From Arthrobacter sp. ISL-30 (GTDB taxonomy: Bacteria > Actinomycetota > Actinomycetes > Actinomycetales > Micrococcaceae), in NCBI RefSeq assembly GCF_018613855.1, contig NZ_JAGGPK010000013.1:1-64000 (forward strand): a DNA stretch of 64,000 nucleotides, written 5' to 3'. The translations under genes were made by a program, and so were the position numbers. Positions 8,734 to 17,955 of this stretch are shown here, piece after piece (positions within the stretch are counted from its first letter, which is position 1; each line of letters opens with the position of its first letter). The notes under the pieces are model-generated. The model was not told the origin of the DNA, made no database searches, and was given only the letters and a program-made list of their open reading frames with translations.

Positions 8734-10161
8734 CTAGGACCGTCGAAGCCGCAGCTTCCGCAACACCGCGAACGCCCCAACGGAACCAACGCCCATGGCG
8801 CCCAAGAGCGCGGCTGCAGTTCCGGCGTCGGACGTTCCGAGCATTCCCGACGGTGAGACGGCTGCGGCGCCTGAGTGTAGTTGTTCGGTTCCCGCGGCCA
8901 GGCGGTCGTTGCCGTCTGCCAGCTTCTCCGCTCCTGCAGCGAGGCGGGTGGAACCATCCGCGAGTGCATCGTTCCCGTCGGAGAGGCGACCAGCCCCTTC
9001 CGCAAGCGCACGCGATCCGTCCAGCAGGGTGGGCGTCCCAGGGTCGGCAGCAGCAACTCCCTGAATGCCGTTGTTAAGCGAGGTGGCACCCTCGGCGAGC
9101 CGGGCTGTTCCTTCCGTGAGGTTCGCCGTCGCCTTCAGGAGTCCTGGCCTGTCGGGGTCACCGGGAACGCCATCCATTCCTACACGAATCTTCGCAGTGC
9201 CCTCCGCAAGCTGCCGGGTTCCCAGGACGACGCCGGGGGAGGCCGGGTCCTCGCTGTTAAGCTTCCCCGAGAGTACGGAGAAGCCCTCCGTCAGCCGGGC
9301 CGCTCCGGCGTCAAGCTTGACTGTCCCATCCCGTAGCGCGCTGGTACCCGACTTCAGCTGGCCCGCCCCGGCCTGGAGCTGGCCTGCGCCGGCATCCAAA
9401 CGCTGCGCGCCGTCCCTTAGCGCCCTGATCTTGTCCTTAACAACGGCGAGCGGAACCAGTCCTTCCGGTCCGTCGGCGGCTTCGAACAGGTTCTGCAGGC
9501 CCTGTGCCAGTGCGGCCGAGCCTGTTCCCAGCGTGGGATCGTTGCCGGCGCCGGGGTATCCCTTGAGCTGCGCAGTGCCCGCGGCGAGACGCTCAGCCCC
9601 GGCGTCCAACTGGCCCGCACCAGTCTTGAGCTGTGTGGCTCCGTTGAACAGCCGCGTGGCGCCGTCGGCCAGGTTGTTCTCTGCGTTGGCGCCAGGGGTC
9701 GGAGTCAGCGCGGCGGAAAGCTGGAGTGCTCCAGCGGAGAGCTTGCGGGCGCCGTCATCGACTTTGTATACGCCGGGAGCGAGTTTGGCATTGACATCAT
9801 TCTGGATTTTGAGGGCGCCGGCGGAGAGCCTGCCGGCGCCTTCCTGCAGTTTGTCGGCACCGGGCGCCAACTTGCCTTGGATGCCGGCCAGGAGCTTGCC
9901 CGCGCCCACGGAGACCTGTTCGGCACCAGCGTCTGCCCGGGCGGCACCGTCCGCAAGCGTGAGGGCACCGTCCTTGAGCTGTGTCGCGCCTGCAGAGGCC
10001 TGCCCCGCCCCCTCCTTGAGCTGCTCCGATCCGCCCGTGATCCGTGCGGTGACAAGTGTGTAGAAGGCCAGCAAGGCAGTGACAAGAAGGGCCAGGATGG
10101 CCAGGGCGATAGTTTGACTGCGGCTCCGCAGGCGCGGAGCAGTGGCACGACTTTGTGTCAC
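8734..10161 (-). CDS. Membrane-anchored L-x-x-G heptad-repeat protein
   Basis: 475 residues. GTG 10161 is preferred to an in-frame ATG at 10245, because GAGAGGAAG lies just upstream of the GTG and the extra 28 residues look non-native. One membrane segment follows the start (TIALAILALLVTALLAFYTL). Then about 400 residues are built from seven-residue units of the type L-x-x-G-A-x-x (for example QLKDGA, KLLAGI), and a hydrophobic C-terminal segment ends in RKLRLRRS. Such heptads are known from the YhgE/Pip (ESX-associated and phage-infection) proteins, which have more membrane segments; here only the two ends are hydrophobic. The protein probably forms a long extracytoplasmic rod anchored at both ends. 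Exact function is not assignable. Confidence 0.85.
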   Translation of the reverse strand: MTQSRATAPRLRSRSQTIALAILALLVTALLAFYTLVTARITGGSEQLKEGAGQASAGATQLKDGALTLADGAARADAGAEQVSVGAGKLLAGIQGKLAPGADKLQEGAGRLSAGALKIQNDVNAKLAPGVYKVDDGARKLSAGALQLSAALTPTPGANAENNLADGATRLFNGATQLKTGAGQLDAGAERLAAGTAQLKGYPGAGNDPTLGTGSAALAQGLQNLFEAADGPEGLVPLAVVKDKIRALRDGAQRLDAGAGQLQAGAGQLKSGTSALRDGTVKLDAGAARLTEGFSVLSGKLNSEDPASPGVVLGTRQLAEGTAKIRVGMDGVPGDPDRPGLLKATANLTEGTARLAEGATSLNNGIQGVAAADPGTPTLLDGSRALAEGAGRLSDGNDALADGSTRLAAGAEKLADGNDRLAAGTEQLHSGAAAVSPSGMLGTSDAGTAAALLGAMGVGSVGAFAVLRKLRLRRS

Positions 10162-10288
10162 GGAACTTCCTCTCGACGATTCCCGCGTCTCTTCCCGGAG
10201 GGATCTTGCCGCGGGCCAACCCCCATGTGATTCAGCCAACAGCAAGGAATGCGGTGGCCGGTGATTACTTCTGGATGGACAGCGAGTA

Positions 10289-10304
10289 GTTACTGATTAG
10301 TAAC
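10289..10304. promoter_or_regulatory. Palindrome GTTACT-GATT-AGTAAC, TetR/MarR-type operator candidate
   Basis: A perfect 6-4-6 inverted repeat, AT-rich in otherwise GC-rich DNA, lies 128 bases upstream of the heptad-repeat gene start. TTACT-n-AGTAA is a frequent form for actinobacterial TetR-family operators. No TetR or MarR gene is in the window, so the binding protein would be encoded elsewhere. Confidence 0.45.
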
Positions 10305-10435
10305 TTACCGAGAGTAAACTTAGAAGTGCCGGATTGGCAAGGAGCTTTCCTGTCAACCCACGATCCTGGTGAGTATCGAGGAGCCCTGAAGGGGATGGGT
10401 CGTGCCGATTTGTGATGCCGGAACCTGTCGGGTAA

Positions 10436-10445
10436 AGTAATTACT
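10436..10445. promoter_or_regulatory. Second palindrome AGTAATTACT
   Basis: A perfect 10-base palindrome using the same AGTAA/TTACT half-sites as the element at 10289, located 59 bases before tRNA-Gln. It may be a second site for the same regulator. Confidence 0.35.
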
Positions 10446-10503
10446 CGTGCTGAGGGGCACGGAGAGCTGGCGGGGGCCGGTTCGACCGTCCTGAAAGTGC
10501 CAT

Positions 10504-10575
10504 TGGGATATGGTGTAATTGGCAACACTACGGTTTCTGGTACCGTCATTCTAGGTTCGAGTCCTGGTATCCCAG
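10504..10575 (+). tRNA. tRNA-Gln (anticodon CTG)
   Basis: Acceptor arm TGGGATA (10504-10510) pairs with TATCCCA. The anticodon stem ACGGT/ACCGT encloses loop TTCTGGT, giving anticodon CTG, and the T arm carries GGTTCGAGTCC. CCA is not encoded. Reads glutamine CAG codons. Confidence 0.93.
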
Positions 10576-10705
10576 CTCTGAATAATCCGCGGATTTATGC
10601 AGAAAAATCGGAGGCTTTAGCTCGGTAACACCGATTTGGAGCAAAGCTGAATGTGTGAAATACTCATTGAGCTTGATTGCCGGATGGCAACAAAATAAAG
10701 TGCAA

Positions 10706-10778
10706 GGCCCCATCGTATAGCGGCCTAGTACGCCGCCCTCTCACGGCGGTAACGCGGGTTCGAATCCCGCTGGGGTCA
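10706..10778 (+). tRNA. tRNA-Glu (anticodon CTC)
   Basis: Acceptor GGCCCCA pairs with TGGGGTC, with discriminator A at 10778. The anticodon stem CCGCC/GGCGG encloses loop CTCTCAC, giving anticodon CTC. The T arm is CGGGTTCGAATCCCG. It lies 130 bases after tRNA-Gln and is followed at once by a strong terminator. Confidence 0.95.
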
Positions 10779-10784
10779 CAAATT

Positions 10785-10819
10785 CCCCGGAACCTCCCAA
10801 AGGTTCCGGGGGATTTTTT
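10785..10819 (+). terminator. Rho-independent terminator after tRNA-Glu
   Basis: Perfect 11-bp stem CCCCGGAACCT / AGGTTCCGGGG with a five-base loop, then GA and a run of six T. It starts seven bases beyond the tRNA 3' end. Confidence 0.92.
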
Positions 10820-10981
10820 CTGTTCCGGGGGCTTTCTGTTCCCGAGGTTCTCTTTGGCAATTGTGGGGCTGAATTCCCTTGGCTTTCTTCCAGGGCCCTT
10901 TCGGCTGAACTTCCGCAGGCCATTCGGCTTGACCGGTCCTGAAACGAACCAAATCCGGATCCCAACTGGCATGATAAAAGT

Positions 10982-12805
10982 GTGAGTGCACAGGACGCTC
11001 CTGTTCCTTCGGAGGGGAATTCATCGGCAGCCGGTTCGCTGGAGGCGGTGAAGCTGCTCGAGGCCGTGCGGTCCAGCCTCGGACGGACCTTGCTGCCCCT
11101 GGACCTTCCGGGTTCGGAGGACGCCCGGATGCTCGTCCGGGACTCGCTGGCCCAACTGGATGATTACGTCCTTCCGCGGTACCGCAGCCTGGATGCACCG
11201 CTACTGGCCGTCGTCGGCGGTTCTACCGGTGCGGGAAAATCAACCCTCGTGAACGCACTGGTGGGGCATCCAGTGACCCGCGCTGGCGCCATCCGCCCTA
11301 CCACGAGACAACCGATCCTTCTTCACCATCCAAGGGATGCCTCATGGTTTCAGGGCCAGCGCATCCTGCCCGGCCTGAGTCGAATCCAGGGGACTCTCGC
11401 AGAGCGGCCTTTCAAGCCTGAGGCCGGCAAACAGGGGGAGCCGGATGCCGTCACGTCGCTGGTCCTGCTGGGAGACCCGGCGATCCCGGAAGGAATCGCA
11501 CTCCTGGACGCGCCGGACGTTGACTCGATCTCAGACGAGAACCGGAAGCTCGCGGGCCAACTTCTCGCCGCAGCAGACCTTTGGCTCTTTGTAACTACGG
11601 CCAACAGATATGCCGACGCTGTCCCCTGGCGGCTGCTGCTCGACGCCGCATCCCGCGACATCTCCGTCGCCGTGGTTCTGGACAGGGTCCCTCCACCCGC
11701 CGAGCAGGAGGTACGAGCAGACCTCCGGGACATGTTGCGCAAAGAAGGGCTGGGGGAGTCGCGGCTCTTCGTGATCCATGAGTTCGCCCTTACTGCTGAT
11801 GGCATGCTTCCTGCCAAAGCAACGGTGGAAATCGGCGACTGGCTTCGGGAAATCGCCGCAGATTCTGCGGCCCGGGCGGACATCGCCCGTCGGACACTTA
11901 GGGGCGCGGTCAAAGCACTCAGCGGCAAGGTCAGAGGCATAGCACGGGCTGTCCAGGACCAGGACGACGCCGCGGAGGCGCTCACTGGCCACGCCACCGA
12001 AGCCTACGACCATGCAGCGGATCGCATCCTGGACGCCACGAAGGATGGAGCCCTCCTGCGCGGCGAGGTACTGTCGCGTTGGCAAGACTTCGTCGGAACA
12101 GGCGAGTTCTTCAGGGCACTGGAACAGAACGTCGGGCGCGTACGCGACCGGATCGGGGCGTTCTTCCGCGGCGAGCCGGCCCCTGCCGTGAAGGTGGAAA
12201 CAGCCATTGAAAGCGGGCTGCAGGCTGTCATCCTGGCCGAGGCGGCCAATGCCGCCGAAGAAACAGACAGGCGATGGCGTGCCGATCCTGCAGGACGCCA
12301 GCTGCTTGGAGGGAGCGACTGGTCCGCCACACGCCCCGGATTCGATGATCGCGTCGCTGCAGAGATCCGGGACTGGCAGGAGGCCCTCATGGAGCTAATC
12401 CGTACTGAAGGCCAGGACAAACGCACCCAGGCCCGGTGGCTGTCGTTCGGAATCAACGGCCTGGGGGCGGCACTGATGATTGTGGTTTTCTCGATGACTG
12501 CCGGACTGACCGGCCTGGAGCTGGGAGTCGCGGGCGGCACCGCCGTTGTCGGACAGAAGCTGCTGGAGGCAATCTTCGGAGAAGACGCCGTGCGACGGCT
12601 CGCCAAGACTGCGCGCGACGACCTTTCCGTCCGCTGCAGGAAACTGCTTCGGGAGGAAAAGCAGCGTTTCCTGGACAGGCTGGCGGAGGCTCGGGGCGGT
12701 CCCCCCGATGCCGCGCCGGAATCGACTGGCATGACCCAGGCGCAACAATCGATCCTCCTTGAAGAGCATGCCGCAGCCCTTGGGGCATTGGCGGCAGCCG
12801 CATGA
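10982..12805 (+). CDS. Dynamin-like GTPase A
   Basis: 607 residues from GTG 10982. The P-loop is GGSTGAGKSTLVNAL (about residue 80), a switch I-like PTTRQP follows, and the G3 motif is LLDAPDVDS. The C-terminal third is helical with a hydrophobic hairpin (GLGAALMIVVFSMTAGLTGLELGVAGG), the membrane-insertion feature of bacterial dynamin-like proteins. It overlaps the next GTPase by four bases (ATGA), so the two are translated together. Side-by-side dynamin pairs are known in actinobacteria (DynA/DynB of Streptomyces, IniA/IniC of mycobacteria), where they remodel membranes in division or under stress. That role is inferred here. Confidence 0.85.
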   Translation: MSAQDAPVPSEGNSSAAGSLEAVKLLEAVRSSLGRTLLPLDLPGSEDARMLVRDSLAQLDDYVLPRYRSLDAPLLAVVGGSTGAGKSTLVNALVGHPVTRAGAIRPTTRQPILLHHPRDASWFQGQRILPGLSRIQGTLAERPFKPEAGKQGEPDAVTSLVLLGDPAIPEGIALLDAPDVDSISDENRKLAGQLLAAADLWLFVTTANRYADAVPWRLLLDAASRDISVAVVLDRVPPPAEQEVRADLRDMLRKEGLGESRLFVIHEFALTADGMLPAKATVEIGDWLREIAADSAARADIARRTLRGAVKALSGKVRGIARAVQDQDDAAEALTGHATEAYDHAADRILDATKDGALLRGEVLSRWQDFVGTGEFFRALEQNVGRVRDRIGAFFRGEPAPAVKVETAIESGLQAVILAEAANAAEETDRRWRADPAGRQLLGGSDWSATRPGFDDRVAAEIRDWQEALMELIRTEGQDKRTQARWLSFGINGLGAALMIVVFSMTAGLTGLELGVAGGTAVVGQKLLEAIFGEDAVRRLAKTARDDLSVRCRKLLREEKQRFLDRLAEARGGPPDAAPESTGMTQAQQSILLEEHAAALGALAAAA

Positions 12806-14421
12806 GCCGGCACGGCCTTGCCCGTCAGGCTTCGCAACTGGACATGCGCCTCGAAGCGCTCAATACGGCGAGGGAACTGGGCGACGGCGTTCTGCCCGCC
12901 CGCTCGCTCGAGGCGGCCTACGGAGTCCTCGAACGTGCGAGTTCGCGCAGGTCCCTGTCTGCCGACCACACGGTAGTGGGTTTCTTCGGTGCGACAGGCA
13001 GCGGCAAGTCATCCCTCTTTAACGCTGTGAGCGGGACCTCCCTGGCGACGGCGGCCGCCCGCCGGCCAACGACGTCCGAGCCGCTCGCCGGCATCTGGGG
13101 ATCAGACGGAAGTGAACCCCTGCTGGACTGGCTGGGGGTTCGGCAGCGGCATCCGCTCGCCGCAGTTCCCGGTTTCGCGGACGAAGACACGGGCCTGATC
13201 CTCCTGGACCTGCCGGACTTCGATTCAACGCGGGCCGCAAACCGCCACACGGTGCAGCGATTCGTGGGGCTCGTTGATGTCCTTGTCTGGGTGCTCGACC
13301 CCCAAAAGTACGCGGACGCAGCCCTGCATTATGGCTTCCTGGCCCCGCTGTCGGCCCACGGCGCCGTCACGATTGTCGTCCTGAACCAGATCGATCGGCT
13401 GCCGCCTCAGGACGTGCCGCCAGTCCTGGCGTCGCTCAAGGGAATTCTGTCCCGCGATGGCCTCGGCAACGTCCAGGTCCTTCCCGCTTCAGCACTGACG
13501 GGAGCAGGCGTGGACGAGGTGCGCTCGGCGATCAGGGCAGTGGCACTGCGGAGGGAAGCGATGTCCCTGCGGCTGGCTGCCGACGTCGATACCTCGGCCC
13601 GGCAGCTGGCAGAGGCGTCAGGAGAAGGACGGGCGGCGGGTGTCACGCAATCCGCGCGGGACCTGCTCACCGAAGAGCTGTCGACGGCGGCCAACGTGCC
13701 CGTGGTGGTAGACGCCGTCGAGCGTTCCTACAAGCGTGAGTCCGTGAGGCGAACCGGCTGGCCTGTGACGCGTTGGCTTGTTCGGTTCCGGCCCGACCCG
13801 TTGCGCCGGCTGAACCTTGGCCGCACTGGCACCAATCCGCAAGTTAACAGGACATCGCTGCCTCCCGCTGGTGCTCCAGAACGGGCACGCACTGACGCCG
13901 CCGTCCGGGACTTTGCCGATGCCGCATGCGCGGGCGCCCCGGGGCCCTGGCGGGCCGTCATCCGCGCAGCAGCGCGGGATGGACGGGAGGAGTTGCCGGA
14001 TGCCCTGGACCAGGCAATTGCGGGAACGGACCTGGCGAGCGCCCGAAAGTCATGGTGGTGGCCAGTCTTTAATCGTGTCCAATGGCTGGCTTTGCTGGCG
14101 GCCGTGGCAGGCCTCGGCTGGCTGGGCGTGCTGGCCGGCCTGGGATATCTGCAGCTGCCCGTTCCAGAGGCGCCACGCGTAGAGGGCTGGCCAGTTCCCA
14201 CTCTCCTGCTGCTGGCAGGAATTGTCGTGGGAATTTTCCTGGCAATCACGGGCAAAATCATCGCCTCCGGTGCCGCTCGGGCTCGGGCGGGATCAGCAAG
14301 GAAACGGCTGAGGGCCGCTGTGGCAAGGGTAGGGGAGGAGCGCATCGTGGAGCCAGTTCAGCGAGAGATCGCCAGACTGGAATCGTTCAGTGCCGCACTG
14401 AGGAAAGCGCTGGGGAAGTAG
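12802..14421 (+). CDS. Dynamin-like/YfjP-type GTPase B
   Basis: 539 residues. The P-loop is GFFGATGSGKSSLFNAV, switch I PTTSEP, G3 LLDLPDFDST and G4 NQIDRLP, so all nucleotide-binding motifs are present. Two membrane segments lie near the C terminus (WLALLAAVAGLGWLGVLAGL and TLLLLAGIVVGIFLAITG), followed by a basic helical tail. The start ATG overlaps the stop of GTPase A. Its partner has a hydrophobic hairpin but a weaker G4 motif, which suggests a hetero-oligomeric membrane-remodelling pair. Confidence 0.87.
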   Translation: MSRHGLARQASQLDMRLEALNTARELGDGVLPARSLEAAYGVLERASSRRSLSADHTVVGFFGATGSGKSSLFNAVSGTSLATAAARRPTTSEPLAGIWGSDGSEPLLDWLGVRQRHPLAAVPGFADEDTGLILLDLPDFDSTRAANRHTVQRFVGLVDVLVWVLDPQKYADAALHYGFLAPLSAHGAVTIVVLNQIDRLPPQDVPPVLASLKGILSRDGLGNVQVLPASALTGAGVDEVRSAIRAVALRREAMSLRLAADVDTSARQLAEASGEGRAAGVTQSARDLLTEELSTAANVPVVVDAVERSYKRESVRRTGWPVTRWLVRFRPDPLRRLNLGRTGTNPQVNRTSLPPAGAPERARTDAAVRDFADAACAGAPGPWRAVIRAAARDGREELPDALDQAIAGTDLASARKSWWWPVFNRVQWLALLAAVAGLGWLGVLAGLGYLQLPVPEAPRVEGWPVPTLLLLAGIVVGIFLAITGKIIASGAARARAGSARKRLRAAVARVGEERIVEPVQREIARLESFSAALRKALGK

Positions 14422-14477
14422 CGGACCCGCTGCGTCTCAGCTGCTATTTCTCCCCGGCCCTTCCTTCTGAATGGCCG

Positions 14478-15020
14478 CTATTTCTGAATGGTCGCGGCGG
14501 CGTCGCGGACCTTGATCAGGGTGCGCAGATTGCGCGTGGTGGTGGATGCCTTGTAGCGCGGCTTTGCCGAGATCTTGCTGAAGGGACTGTCGATGGTTCC
14601 TCCGGCTGGAGCCAGCCAGGCCAGCGCCCCGGGAGCCAGCCGGAGCTGTTCCACACCGCCGGCCGCAGTCACCGCGGCGAAGAGTTCGTCCAGCATGGCG
14701 GGATCGGAGGAGAGGGTGACGTAGCTGTGGGTGGCCTTGTCATCGGCCGGATAGGGACACTTGTCCACCAGTTCCCCGACTTGTTGGGGCATGAGGACCA
14801 CCACCCAGGCGTCATAGCCGAAAGCTTCCCGGAGACGGGCTTCTACCGCATTCTTGACAGCGGTGGCGTCCAGGTCGCTCTCCAGGACAACATTGCCGCT
14901 GGCCAGCAGCGTCTTCACGCCTGCGAACGGGAGGCTCTCAAGGGCGGATCGGAGTTCGGCCATCTTGATGTTGATGCCGCCGACATTGATTCCCCGCAGG
15001 AAAACCGCATAGCTGCTCAT
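14478..15020 (-). CDS. DUF1697 family protein
   Basis: 180 residues. Begins with the family hallmark YAVFLRGINVGGINIKMAEL and carries LLASGNVVLES in the first third, with a conserved C-terminal SKISAKPRYKASTTTRN. DUF1697 proteins are small cytoplasmic proteins of unknown function. It converges with the dynamin pair (57 bases apart) and ends upstream of the regulator gene on the same strand. Confidence 0.88.
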   Translation of the reverse strand: MSSYAVFLRGINVGGINIKMAELRSALESLPFAGVKTLLASGNVVLESDLDATAVKNAVEARLREAFGYDAWVVVLMPQQVGELVDKCPYPADDKATHSYVTLSSDPAMLDELFAAVTAAGGVEQLRLAPGALAWLAPAGGTIDSPFSKISAKPRYKASTTTRNLRTLIKVRDAAATIQK

Positions 15021-15051
15021 GCGGCCACCCTATAACGGGGATGAATCGCTG

Positions 15052-15771
15052 CTAGTCGTTATTCTTACGCAGTGCTTCCGTGAGCAAGCGGGCGGCGTTG
15101 CACACTACCTCGGCATGGAGCCGTCCAGGCTGGCGCGTCAGGCGTTCGATCGGCCCCGAGATAGAGACAGCCGCTATGACCCTGCCGGAAGGACCGCGGA
15201 CCGGTGCGGACACCGAAGCTACCCCCGGTTCGCGTTCACCCAGGCTCTGGCCCCAACCACGACGGCGGACACCGGCCAGGACAGTCGGCGTGAAACGTGC
15301 GTTCTGCAGGCCTTCGAGCAGGCGGTCGTGATCTTCCCATGCGAGCAGGACCTGTGCCGCGGAACCGGCCTTCATGGACAGCTGGGTTCCCACGGGAATG
15401 GTGTCCCGCAGGCCGATGGGGCGTTCTGCGGAGGCAACGCATACGCGCCAGTCGCCCTGCCTGCGAAAGATCTGGGCGCTTTCGCCGGTGGCGTCCCGCA
15501 ACTGGATCAGCACGGGCCCCGCCGAGGCAATCAACCTGTCCTCGCCGGCCGCCGAGGCGAGCTCCACGAGGCGGCTGCCCAGCACGAAGCGTCCTTGGAT
15601 ATCCCTGCTGACCAGACGGTGGTGGACCAGTGCCAGGGCGAGCCTGTGCACAGTGGGCCGGGCGAGTCCGGTTGCCGCTACGAGCTGCGCCAGGGTGGTA
15701 GGCCCGGCTTCCAGTGCATCAAGCACCTGGGCCGCTTTATCGATAACGCCGACTCCACTAGAATTGTCCAT
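15052..15771 (-). CDS. ndgR: IclR-family regulator of leucine synthesis (NdgR/LtbR type)
   Basis: 239 residues. ATG 15771 (MDNSSGVGVIDKAAQVLDAL) is chosen; a longer upstream frame is Pro/Arg-rich and overlaps the leuC leader. The N-terminal winged helix-turn-helix contains LAQLVAATGLARPTVHRLALAL, followed by the IclR effector domain (SAPVRGPSGRVIAAVSISGP). A regulator of this type divergent from leuCD is the standard actinobacterial arrangement; LtbR of Corynebacterium and NdgR of Streptomyces control leuB and leuCD. Members can act as activator or repressor. The palindrome at 15786-15802 lies directly upstream of both genes. Confidence 0.87.
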   Translation of the reverse strand: MDNSSGVGVIDKAAQVLDALEAGPTTLAQLVAATGLARPTVHRLALALVHHRLVSRDIQGRFVLGSRLVELASAAGEDRLIASAGPVLIQLRDATGESAQIFRRQGDWRVCVASAERPIGLRDTIPVGTQLSMKAGSAAQVLLAWEDHDRLLEGLQNARFTPTVLAGVRRRGWGQSLGEREPGVASVSAPVRGPSGRVIAAVSISGPIERLTRQPGRLHAEVVCNAARLLTEALRKNND

Positions 15772-15785
15772 GTACTGATATTGCC

Positions 15786-15802
15786 GTCTCAATATCTGAG
15801 AT
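15786..15802. promoter_or_regulatory. Palindrome TCTCA-ATATC-TGAGA between ndgR and leuC
   Basis: A perfect 5-5-5 inverted repeat in the 110-base divergent interval, 15 bases from the ndgR start. It is the likely operator for NdgR autoregulation and leuCD control. A TGAGAC half-site also occurs ahead of leuB (2303-2308), consistent with a shared regulator, though that site has no second arm. Confidence 0.55.
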
Positions 15803-15881
15803 GCAAGTTGTTTCACTAGCGTACTCCGCGGCCCTGCTGGTTCAGTGGAGGAGTAGAGCAATCCGTTGAAGGGAGCTGGCC

Positions 15882-17330
15882 GTGGGAAAGACACTGGCCG
15901 AGAAGGTCTGGGATGCGCACGTGGTGCGCAAGGGCGAGGGCGAAGGAGCCAACGCACAGCCCGATCTTCTTTTCATTGACCTGCACCTCGTCCACGAAGT
16001 GACTTCTCCCCAGGCTTTTGAGGGCCTCCGTCTCGCGGGGCGTCCGCTGCGCCGGCCCGACCTCACCATCGCCACCGAGGACCACAACACCCCGACGCTC
16101 GATATCGACAAGCCCATTGCAGACCTCACCAGCCGGACGCAGATCGAAACGCTGCGCGCCAACTGCAGGGAGTTCGGGGTACGCCTTCACTCCCTGGGCG
16201 ACGCCGAGCAGGGCATTGTGCACGTTGTCGGGCCGCAGCTTGGCCTGACCCAGCCCGGGATGACCATTGTCTGCGGCGACTCCCACACTTCCACTCACGG
16301 TGCATTCGGTGCACTGGCGATGGGCATTGGCACTTCAGAAGTAGAGCACGTCATGGCCACCCAGACGTTGTCACTGAAGCCGTTCAAGACCATGGCCATC
16401 AATGTCGAGGGAACCCTTCGTCCGGGGGTCACCGCCAAGGACATCATCCTGGCCGTCATTGCCAAGATCGGCACTGGCGGAGGCCAGGGGTACGTGCTGG
16501 AGTATCGCGGTTCGGCCATCCGGGCATTGTCCATGGAGGCCCGCATGACTATCTGCAACATGTCCATTGAGGCAGGGGCCCGCGCCGGACTCGTGGCTCC
16601 GGACGAGACCACTTACGCCTATATGCATGGCCGCCCGCACGCCCCCGAAGGCTCCGAGTGGGATGCAGCGGTGGAGTACTGGAACACCCTGCACACGGAC
16701 GAGGATGCAGTGTTCGACGCCGAGGTGGACCTGGACGCCGACACCCTGGAACCTTTCGTAACCTGGGGAACAAACCCGGGCCAGGGCGTCTCCCTGTCCC
16801 AGTCCGTGCCGTCCCCCGAAGATTTTGGCGACGAGAACGCCAAGCTGGCCGCTGAGCGTGCCCTGCAGTACATGGGACTCGAGGCGGGGACCCCCATGAA
16901 GGACATCCGTGTGGACACAGTCTTCCTCGGTTCCTGCACCAATTCCCGGATCGAGGACCTCCGCGCCGCGGCCGACATCATCCGCGGCCGGGCCAAGGAC
17001 CCCAATATTCGCATGCTCGTGGTTCCCGGTTCCGCCCGGGTAAGGCTTGAGGCTGAGGCAGAGGGACTGGACAGGGTCTTCAAGGATTTCGGTGCCGAAT
17101 GGCGTTTCGCCGGCTGCTCAATGTGCCTGGGCATGAACCCGGACCAGCTGGAACCTGGCGAACGCTGCGCGTCCACGTCCAACCGCAACTTCGAAGGCCG
17201 GCAGGGCAAGGGCGGGCGCACGCACCTCGTCTCACCGGTGGTGGCAGCCGCTACGGCAGTCCGCGGAACGCTCAGTTCGCCGTCGGACCTGGACTTTGTT
17301 CCCGCCGCCCTCAACACCGACGCCGCCTAG
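15882..17330 (+). CDS. leuC: 3-isopropylmalate dehydratase large subunit
   Basis: 482 residues from GTG 15882, preceded by AAGGGAGC. Aconitase-type enzyme that isomerises 2- to 3-isopropylmalate together with LeuD. The [4Fe-4S] cluster cysteines are visible in [13 protein letters not shown] and in [10 protein letters not shown], and [15 protein letters not shown] is the substrate-binding segment. leuD follows nine bases later with its ribosome site over the leuC stop codon, so the subunits are coupled. Confidence 0.97.
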   Translation: MGKTLAEKVWDAHVVRKGEGEGANAQPDLLFIDLHLVHEVTSPQAFEGLRLAGRPLRRPDLTIATEDHNTPTLDIDKPIADLTSRTQIETLRANCREFGVRLHSLGDAEQGIVHVVGPQLGLTQPGMTIVCGDSHTSTHGAFGALAMGIGTSEVEHVMATQTLSLKPFKTMAINVEGTLRPGVTAKDIILAVIAKIGTGGGQGYVLEYRGSAIRALSMEARMTICNMSIEAGARAGLVAPDETTYAYMHGRPHAPEGSEWDAAVEYWNTLHTDEDAVFDAEVDLDADTLEPFVTWGTNPGQGVSLSQSVPSPEDFGDENAKLAAERALQYMGLEAGTPMKDIRVDTVFLGSCTNSRIEDLRAAADIIRGRAKDPNIRMLVVPGSARVRLEAEAEGLDRVFKDFGAEWRFAGCSMCLGMNPDQLEPGERCASTSNRNFEGRQGKGGRTHLVSPVVAAATAVRGTLSSPSDLDFVPAALNTDAA

Positions 17331-17339
17331 GAGGTCCCC

Positions 17340-17939
17340 ATGGAAAAGTTCACCACCCACACCGGCATCGGCGCGCCCCTGCGGCAGAGCAACGTTGATA
17401 CGGACCAGATCATCCCTGCCGTGTACCTCAAGCGCATCACCCGGACAGGCTTTGAAGACGCGCTCTTCGCAGGATGGCGCAAGGACAGCTCCTTCATCCT
17501 GAACCAGGAGCCCTTCAAGAACGCCTCTGTCCTCGTGGCAGGTCCGGATTTTGGAACAGGATCCTCCCGGGAGCACGCGGTCTGGGCCCTGAAGGACTAC
17601 GGCTTCAAGGCCGTCCTGTCTTCCCGTTTTGCCGACATCTTCCGCGGCAACTCGGGAAAGCAGGGCCTGTTGGCGGCCCAAGTCGCGCAGGACGATATCG
17701 AACTGATCTGGAAGGTGCTGGAGAATGCTCCGGGCACCGAGATTAAGGTCGACCTTGTTTCCAAGACCGTTGAATGCGGGAACGTCGTAGCCCCTTTTGA
17801 CATCGACGACTACACCCGCTGGCGGCTCCTGGAAGGCCTGGACGACATCGGACTGACCCTCCAGCACGAGGAAGACATCACTGCCTACGAGGCCACAAGG
17901 CCTTCCTTCAAGCCCAAGACGCTGCCGGCGCGAAGCTAG
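17340..17939 (+). CDS. leuD: 3-isopropylmalate dehydratase small subunit
   Basis: 199 residues. AGGAGG (17329-17334) overlaps the leuC stop and sets ATG 17340. Carries the aconitase swivel-domain motifs [14 protein letters not shown] and [17 protein letters not shown]. Forms the heterodimer with LeuC. Confidence 0.97.
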   Translation: MEKFTTHTGIGAPLRQSNVDTDQIIPAVYLKRITRTGFEDALFAGWRKDSSFILNQEPFKNASVLVAGPDFGTGSSREHAVWALKDYGFKAVLSSRFADIFRGNSGKQGLLAAQVAQDDIELIWKVLENAPGTEIKVDLVSKTVECGNVVAPFDIDDYTRWRLLEGLDDIGLTLQHEEDITAYEATRPSFKPKTLPARS

Positions 17940-17955
17940 CCTCGGCAGAAAAGAA

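Larger units (their letters stand above)
10162..10503. other. Intergenic region upstream of heptad-repeat gene and tRNA-Gln
   Basis: About 340 bases without a supported gene. It contains the leader and ribosome site of the minus-strand heptad-repeat gene, two AT-rich palindromes of the AGTAA/TTACT type (10289-10304 and 10436-10445) and the promoter region that must serve tRNA-Gln. Confidence 0.6.

Noticed and set aside
9065-10063. Plus-strand Ser/Ala/Pro-rich open frame opposite the heptad-repeat gene
   Set aside because: Its repetitive protein is the reverse image of the L-x-x-G heptads. It has no ribosome site or known motif.
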